From VXLM01 sp034421575 (GTDB taxonomy: Bacteria > Chloroflexota > Dehalococcoidia > Lucifugimonadales > VXLM01), in assembly GCA_034421575.1 (NCBI GenBank), contig DAOUKG010000044.1, positions 38,668-102,667 on the forward strand: a stretch of DNA of 64,000 nucleotides, in the 5' to 3' direction. Shown here piece by piece: positions 61,364 to 64,000 of the stretch. The position numbers were made by a program, and so were the translations under genes. The notes under the pieces were generated by a model. It did not search any database, had not been told where the DNA came from, and saw nothing but the letters and a program-made list of their open reading frames with translations. Numbering within the stretch: the first letter of the stretch is position 1; each line of letters starts with the position of its first letter.

Positions 61364-62869
61364 ATGAAGTTTGAGGTGGTCGTCGGAGACATCAGTGGTC
61401 GGGATACCGACGCGATTATCGTGAACCTGTTCGAAGGGGTGACACAGCCTGGAGGCGCGACCGGAGCCGTAGACAGGGCAATGGACGGCGCCATCACCAC
61501 GCTCATCGCTGACGGCGAGATAAAGGGCAAGCGCGGCGAGGTGACGATCATCCACGCGTTGGGGAAGATCGCTCCCGCGAGGGTGGTCGTTGCCGGACTT
61601 GGCAAAGCGTCGGACTTCGACGCCGAGGCAGTCCGCTCCGTATCTGGTGAGACGTCGCGCAGGCTCAGGAGCATCGGCGTGTCGACGTTCTCGACCATCG
61701 CCCACGGCGCGGGCATCGGCGGCATGGACGCCACGGAGTCGACACAGGCCATCGTCGAAGGGACGGTCCTGGGACTGTACGAATTCAACAGGTTCAAGTC
61801 GTCGAAGAACGACGATAGGTCGGGCGACAAGGTGGAGATCGTGGAGTTCGACGGCTCCAAGCTCGCTGACCTGCAGTTGGGCGTCGAGCGCGGATTGGTG
61901 ATGTCGGACGCGGTGAGGGGCTGCCGAAACATGGTCAACGAGCCGGGCAACCGCATGACCCCGTCGCGTATGGCCGAACGAGCGCTCAAGGCGGCTCACG
62001 ATTCCGGTCTCGAAATCGAGGTCATGGACACGCCGGACCTCGAAGCGCTGGGCATGGGGGCGTTCCTCGGCGTGGCGCAGGGCAGCAAGGAACCGCCCAA
62101 GCTGATCGTCATGAAGTACGAGGGCGACCCCGAGAACGCAGACAATAACCTCGCCATCGTGGGCAAGGGGATCACGTTCGACAGCGGCGGAATCTCTATC
62201 AAGCCGTCCGCCAACATGGGCGACATGAAAGGTGACATGGCGGGCGGAGCAGCAGTGATCTCCGCCATGAAGGTGATCGGGCAGGTCAGGCCGAAGATCA
62301 ACGTCATGGGCATCGTCGCGGCGACCGAGAACATGCCGGGCGGAGGCGCGCAGCGGCCCGGCGACATCGTCACGACCATGAGCGGCAAGACCATCGAGAT
62401 CGACAACACCGACGCGGAAGGGAGGCTTGTCCTCGCCGACGCCGTGTACTATGCACACACACAGGGTATCCGCAGGATCGTCGACATCGCCACGCTGACC
62501 GGCGCAATGAGCATAGCCCTCGGCCATATATGCAGCGGAATCTTCGGCAACGATCAGGGCTTTACCGACCAGGTCAAGGCGTCGGGAGACATGGCCGGCG
62601 AACGCCTGTGGCAGCTTCCCACCTACGACGAGTACAAGGAGCAGTACCGCAGCGACGTAGCAGACATCAGGAACACGGGAGGACGACCGGCCGGATCCAT
62701 CACGGGCGCGCTCATCATCGGCGAGTTCGTCGAAGACGCCGCGTGGACGCACATCGACATCGCCGGGACCTCGTTCTCGTCCAAGACAAGCGGTTACGTG
62801 GTGAAGGGCGGCACGGGCGTGATGGTCAGGACGATGGTCAAGCTGGCGGAGGTGCTGGCGGGGGCGTAG
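61364..62869 (+). CDS. pepA: Leucyl aminopeptidase (M17)
   Basis: This 501-residue hexameric two-zinc aminopeptidase has the family signature NTDAEGRLVLADA (about 346-358). Zinc ligands and catalytic Lys lie in GKGITFDSGGISIKPS (about 267-282) and MKGDMAGGAAV. The N-terminal macro-like domain (about 1-160) is complete. The late GGRPAGSITGALIIGEFV and WTHIDIAG are also family marks. ATG start. It degrades peptides from N-termini. Length is as in E. coli PepA (503). Confidence 0.96.
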   Translation: MKFEVVVGDISGRDTDAIIVNLFEGVTQPGGATGAVDRAMDGAITTLIADGEIKGKRGEVTIIHALGKIAPARVVVAGLGKASDFDAEAVRSVSGETSRRLRSIGVSTFSTIAHGAGIGGMDATESTQAIVEGTVLGLYEFNRFKSSKNDDRSGDKVEIVEFDGSKLADLQLGVERGLVMSDAVRGCRNMVNEPGNRMTPSRMAERALKAAHDSGLEIEVMDTPDLEALGMGAFLGVAQGSKEPPKLIVMKYEGDPENADNNLAIVGKGITFDSGGISIKPSANMGDMKGDMAGGAAVISAMKVIGQVRPKINVMGIVAATENMPGGGAQRPGDIVTTMSGKTIEIDNTDAEGRLVLADAVYYAHTQGIRRIVDIATLTGAMSIALGHICSGIFGNDQGFTDQVKASGDMAGERLWQLPTYDEYKEQYRSDVADIRNTGGRPAGSITGALIIGEFVEDAAWTHIDIAGTSFSSKTSGYVVKGGTGVMVRTMVKLAEVLAGA

Positions 62870-62953
62870 GTGGGGCTGTGGCGAACGCGCCTACGGTGTG
62901 AATGACAATGGTCGCAAACTCGGTGTGTGACTATTGGACAGGGGTTGAAGAGT

Positions 62954-63009
62954 GGATTCCCGACCCGCGTATCGTGGAACGGGGTGACGTTCCTTCGCGG
63001 GAATGACGG
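62954..63009. repeat. Long-form palindromic repeat
   Basis: GGATTCCCG ... CGTATCGTGGAACGGGG ... CGCGGGAATGACGG, a diverged copy of the nested-hairpin form, between pepA and the antitoxin-like gene. Confidence 0.65.
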
Positions 63010-63070
63010 TTTGGGGCAAATGGACGGAGAGAGACAAGGGGAATGCAAAGACATCGTATAGGACATATTC

Positions 63071-63283
63071 ATGGGAATAGATGAGAACGAATTCACTGAT
63101 TCATCCACGTCAGAGAAAGGGAAAGCAATTCCTGCGGAGGCGTCGTCCCTCAGCCTGGAGTCTGCCTATGGCTCCGTAAAGTCCTCTGGGAACCCCGAAG
63201 ACTGGGCTGAAGTCTCACGCGTTGCCAAGGATGAAAAGGCAGAGAAGACCGTGCGTGAACTGCGTGAGCAACTAAAGTCATGA
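63071..63283 (+). CDS. Antitoxin-like small protein
   Basis: This 70-residue acidic, hydrophilic protein has a C-terminal half (SAYGSVKSSGNPEDWAEVSR then EKTVRELREQLKS) resembling the C-termini of VapB/AbrB-type antitoxins ('YGSV....PEDF....E..V..VV.E.'). It lacks an obvious AbrB DNA-binding N-terminus. AGGA lies 7 bases before the ATG. Its TGA overlaps the ATG of a short VapC-like remnant, the usual junction of such operons. Confidence 0.55.
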   Translation: MGIDENEFTDSSTSEKGKAIPAEASSLSLESAYGSVKSSGNPEDWAEVSRVAKDEKAEKTVRELREQLKS

Positions 63284-63336
63284 GCTACGACCGAGACTTC
63301 GACAGGGTGCCCGGACTCCGAAGAGTCGAGCCGTAA
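63280..63336 (+). pseudogene. Remnant of a VapC-type PIN-domain toxin (C-terminal 18 codons)
   Basis: The frame that begins at the ATG overlapping the antitoxin stop encodes MSYDRDFDRVPGLRRVEP. This matches the extreme C-terminus common in PIN-domain toxins (SYDRDFDR.PG..R.EP). The other 110 or so residues, including three of the acidic active-site residues, are missing. The toxin therefore seems to have been lost by deletion while the antitoxin frame stayed intact. Confidence 0.5.
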
Positions 63337-63402
63337 ACAAGGTGTTTGCGGACAAAATCGACGTATGGTACGATTCTGGCAGTTTCCGCAGGTAGGCCGA
63401 TA

Positions 63403-63711
63403 GTGACTACGCGACCCACCGGGTGGACATTCATCACCAACCACGGGTTGGTGCTCAGCTATATCTACCACAATCCCGACCACACTGCGCGGGAGATATC
63501 GAACCATGTCGGTATCACTGAGCGCACCACCCACAAGATCATCTCCGATCTGGAAGAGGCGGGATACATCCAGCGGCACAAGAGCGGAAGACGCAACCTC
63601 TACAGCGTCGACCCTGAACTTCCCCTGCGACATCACACCAAGAAGGACGTGAACGTTGCCGCGCTTCTTGAGGCCCTGACCGCCGAGGATATCGTCGAGA
63701 CGCTGCCGTAG
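63403..63711 (+). CDS. Winged-helix transcriptional regulator
   Basis: This 102-residue MarR/ArsR-like regulator has helix-turn-helix part TAREISNHVGITERTTHKII (about 29-48), the recognition helix followed by wing residues SDLEEAGYIQRHKSGRRNLY. The GTG at 63403 gives a typical N-terminus (TGWTFITNHGLVLSYI); a start at 63346 would add codons that do not look coding. No effector domain beyond the wing; target unknown. It lies alone among repeats. Confidence 0.75.
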   Translation: MTTRPTGWTFITNHGLVLSYIYHNPDHTAREISNHVGITERTTHKIISDLEEAGYIQRHKSGRRNLYSVDPELPLRHHTKKDVNVAALLEALTAEDIVETLP

Positions 63712-63722
63712 TGGGCGCCTCA

Positions 63723-64000
63723 AAAGCCTGTCAAAACCGTTCGTGGTGAGCTTGTCGAACCATAAACGACGCTGACGCCCTTCGACAGGCTTTCAAGTAA
63801 CTGCTCTCGCCTACGTCGGGGCATCACCCTCACCCCCTGCCTACGCAGGGGCAGGCTCTAGCCCTCTCCCACGACGGGAGAGGGGATAAGAGGGCCTTCG
63901 ACAGGCTCAGGCCGAACGTACTTCCTCGTGGCCACACGGCAGTTACTGACACCCCTGCACGGCCCCAAACCCGGGGCGTAACGCTGCTCAGGGTGAACGG
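63723..64000. repeat. Repeat cluster at the window end
   Basis: A CGTTCGTGGTGAGCTTGTCG stem-loop (63723-63795) comes first, then a CCCTCTCCCACGACGGGAGA hairpin (about 63853-63874). Last is the AGTTACTGACACCCCTGCA ... GGGGCGTAACGCTGCTCAGG unit (63940-64000), which runs into the window edge. No gene. Confidence 0.75.

Noticed and set aside
61046..62752. Upstream extension of the minus-strand aminotransferase frame to nearly 1000 codons
   Set aside because: The added part is antisense to pepA and repeats; the ATG at 61045 has an excellent ribosome site.
1..64000. tRNA, rRNA or other known RNA genes
   Set aside because: I looked in the gaps for T-arm (GGTTCRANNC) and cloverleaf patterns and found none convincing; a dedicated tRNA and Rfam scan would settle this.

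Overview
The window reads as one contiguous piece of a high-GC (roughly 60 %) bacterial chromosome with densely packed genes. It mixes housekeeping genes (mutS, glnS, nadE, ispH, fabF, recJ, lgt, uvrC, pepA, a Xer-type recombinase) with catabolic genes: molybdenum hydroxylases, a CaiB/BaiF CoA transferase, MBL-fold, amidohydrolase and CocE-type proteins, and an HOT-type alcohol dehydrogenase. This mix, the many short palindromic repeats between genes and the stomatin/NfeD set suggest a Chloroflexota bacterium of the Dehalococcoidia/SAR202 type. That placement is inference from gene content; the window holds no rRNA, and I found no tRNA.

Layout. 1-4.6 kb: 3' part of mutS, then two lipoproteins with thioredoxin-like domains, the first DipZ-like. 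4.7-11.6 kb (minus strand): an orphan molybdopterin hydroxylase large subunit, a trans-sulfuration-type PLP enzyme, a lactonase-like amidohydrolase with an L-rhamnose mutarotase, a class IV aminotransferase and an OmpR-type regulator with a degraded receiver. 11.9-16.5 kb: CoA transferase, then a minus-strand set of gamma, beta and biotin-carrier subunits of a sodium-pumping decarboxylase with no alpha subunit nearby, then a Gfo/Idh/MocA dehydrogenase. 16.5-17.4 kb is an AT-rich patch with a CoiA-like gene. 17.4-28.9 kb: glnS, a bicupin, nadE, an aminotransferase, ispH-comB, an MBL-fold protein lacking its metal ligands, a DUF2203 protein, an SDR lacking its catalytic Tyr and Lys, and a methyltransferase.

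29-41.4 kb: fabF, recJ, lgt, Xer recombinase, uvrC, then slipin with two NfeD proteins (membrane quality-control type operon), then a CocE/NonD hydrolase. 41.4-42.5 kb is a gene-free kilobase with a 201-bp tandem duplication and a MITE-like element. 42.5-46.2 kb is a complete three-subunit molybdenum hydroxylase operon ending in a strong terminator; its large subunit is a paralogue of the orphan at 4.7 kb. 46.4-49.7 kb is an amino-acid ABC transporter (two permeases and an ATPase, no binding protein). 49.8-52.1 kb is an AT-rich MvaI/BcnI-type restriction-modification pair. 52.4-64 kb: a stand-alone RAM-domain regulator with an HOT-type alcohol dehydrogenase, a cupin, small membrane proteins, an amidohydrolase, HicBA, a SRAP/YedK peptidase, a collagen-like lipoprotein, a HemL-like aminotransferase, leucyl aminopeptidase, a decayed VapBC-like remnant and a winged-helix regulator.

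The strongest unexplained structure is not a gene. Several families of short palindromic repeats fill the gaps. One family forms 110-150 bp units with about 22-bp terminal inverted repeats around a TGTTCAG core and looks like a non-autonomous mobile element. I saw no CRISPR array, prophage or complete transposase gene, and no system I would call clearly new. The best leads are the MITE-like family, the heptamer arrays inside the 201-bp duplication, the pseudo-enzymes at 26-28 kb and the collagen-like lipoprotein.
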